Assembly: GCF_031877795.1 (NCBI RefSeq)
Contig: NC_133943.1
Coordinates: 9,851,001 to 9,915,000 of the forward strand
Direction of reading: 5' to 3'
DNA: 64,000 nucleotides
Origin: Strix aluco
Lineage: Eukaryota > Chordata > Aves > Strigiformes > Strigidae
Part shown: in pieces, positions 63,949 to 64,000 of the stretch
Layout: the number at the start of each line of letters is the position of its first letter
Numbering within the stretch: position 1 is the first letter of the stretch
The notes under the pieces: model-generated
The model's input: the letters and a program-made list of their open reading frames with translations, nothing else
The model's database searches: none
What the model was told of the DNA's origin: nothing
Made by a program: the position numbers and the translations under genes

Positions 63949-64000
63949 ATGCCCGCAGCATCGCCTTTCATGGCAGGGTTGCTGGTGCTGATGCTCTTAT
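63949..64000 (+). CDS. Possible signal-peptide exon, truncated by window edge
   Basis: From the ATG at 63949 the plus strand reads M-P-A-A-S-P-F-M-A-G-L-L-V-L-M-L-L and runs off the window. A second in-frame ATG at 63970 would give MAGLLVLMLL. Either looks like the start of a secretory signal: short and then strongly hydrophobic. The first ATG has A at -3. There is no stop in the 52 bases visible, which is weak evidence. In mammals this neighbourhood holds small secreted-protein genes such as SPINK1, SCGB3A2 and C5orf46, so such a gene is plausible here, but the family cannot be told. Confidence 0.35.
   Translation, partial: MPAASPFMAGLLVLMLL

Noticed and set aside
1..64000. CRISPR arrays, bacterial-type operons, tRNA or rRNA genes
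   Set aside because: None seen. The spliced genes, LINE, SINE and LTR content show vertebrate nuclear DNA.

Overview
The window looks like vertebrate, specifically avian, genomic DNA. It has short phase-consistent exons with GT/AG borders separated by long introns, CR1 retrotransposon remnants of several ages, and a solo retroviral LTR of a type common in neoavian birds. Two Kazal-type serine protease inhibitor genes lie on the minus strand, matching the SPINK / ovoinhibitor / ovomucoid cluster (chicken chromosome 13, from memory). The species cannot be named from the sequence. The late-bird LTR and the divergence from remembered chicken ovoinhibitor argue against chicken itself.

Region 1 (1-9,833, minus): the 5' part of the ovoinhibitor gene. 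It has a TATA box, a signal-peptide exon, a 20-nt microexon and ten exons that encode Kazal domains 1-5, two exons per domain. Every phase agrees. The chicken protein has seven domains, so domains 6-7 should lie left of position 1, and ovomucoid should lie beyond them. A young, 5'-truncated CR1 sits in the intron between domains 4 and 5.

Region 2 (about 9.8-15.8 kb): intergenic sequence with ancient CR1 and MIR/CORE-SINE remnants.

Region 3 (about 15.85-32.5 kb, minus): a second, complete-looking Kazal gene of the SPINK5/LEKTI type. It encodes a signal peptide, three four-cysteine LEKTI-type domains each followed by a separately encoded hydrophilic linker, and one classical six-cysteine Kazal domain, about 288 residues in all. 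One intron has a GC donor. The last exon is only tentatively placed.

Region 4 (about 32.5-64 kb): some 31 kb without a recognisable gene. It holds a solo LTR with a perfect 5-bp target duplication, a decayed CR1 of about 2.4 kb, several MIR-like SINEs and a G/T-rich tract that could form a G-quadruplex. In the last 52 bases, on the plus strand, an ORF opens with a signal-peptide-like start and is cut by the window edge.

The two genes run in the same direction. By family they encode secreted protease inhibitors: ovoinhibitor in egg white and plasma, and LEKTI-type proteins in epithelia as inhibitors of kallikrein-like trypsin-type proteases. No previously undescribed system is evident. The most unusual items are the reduced four-domain LEKTI architecture, its GC-AG intron, two near-duplicate inhibitor domains, and the truncated signal-peptide ORF at the right edge. 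Repeat-family and homolog assignments rest on memory of consensus sequences, since no search could be run.
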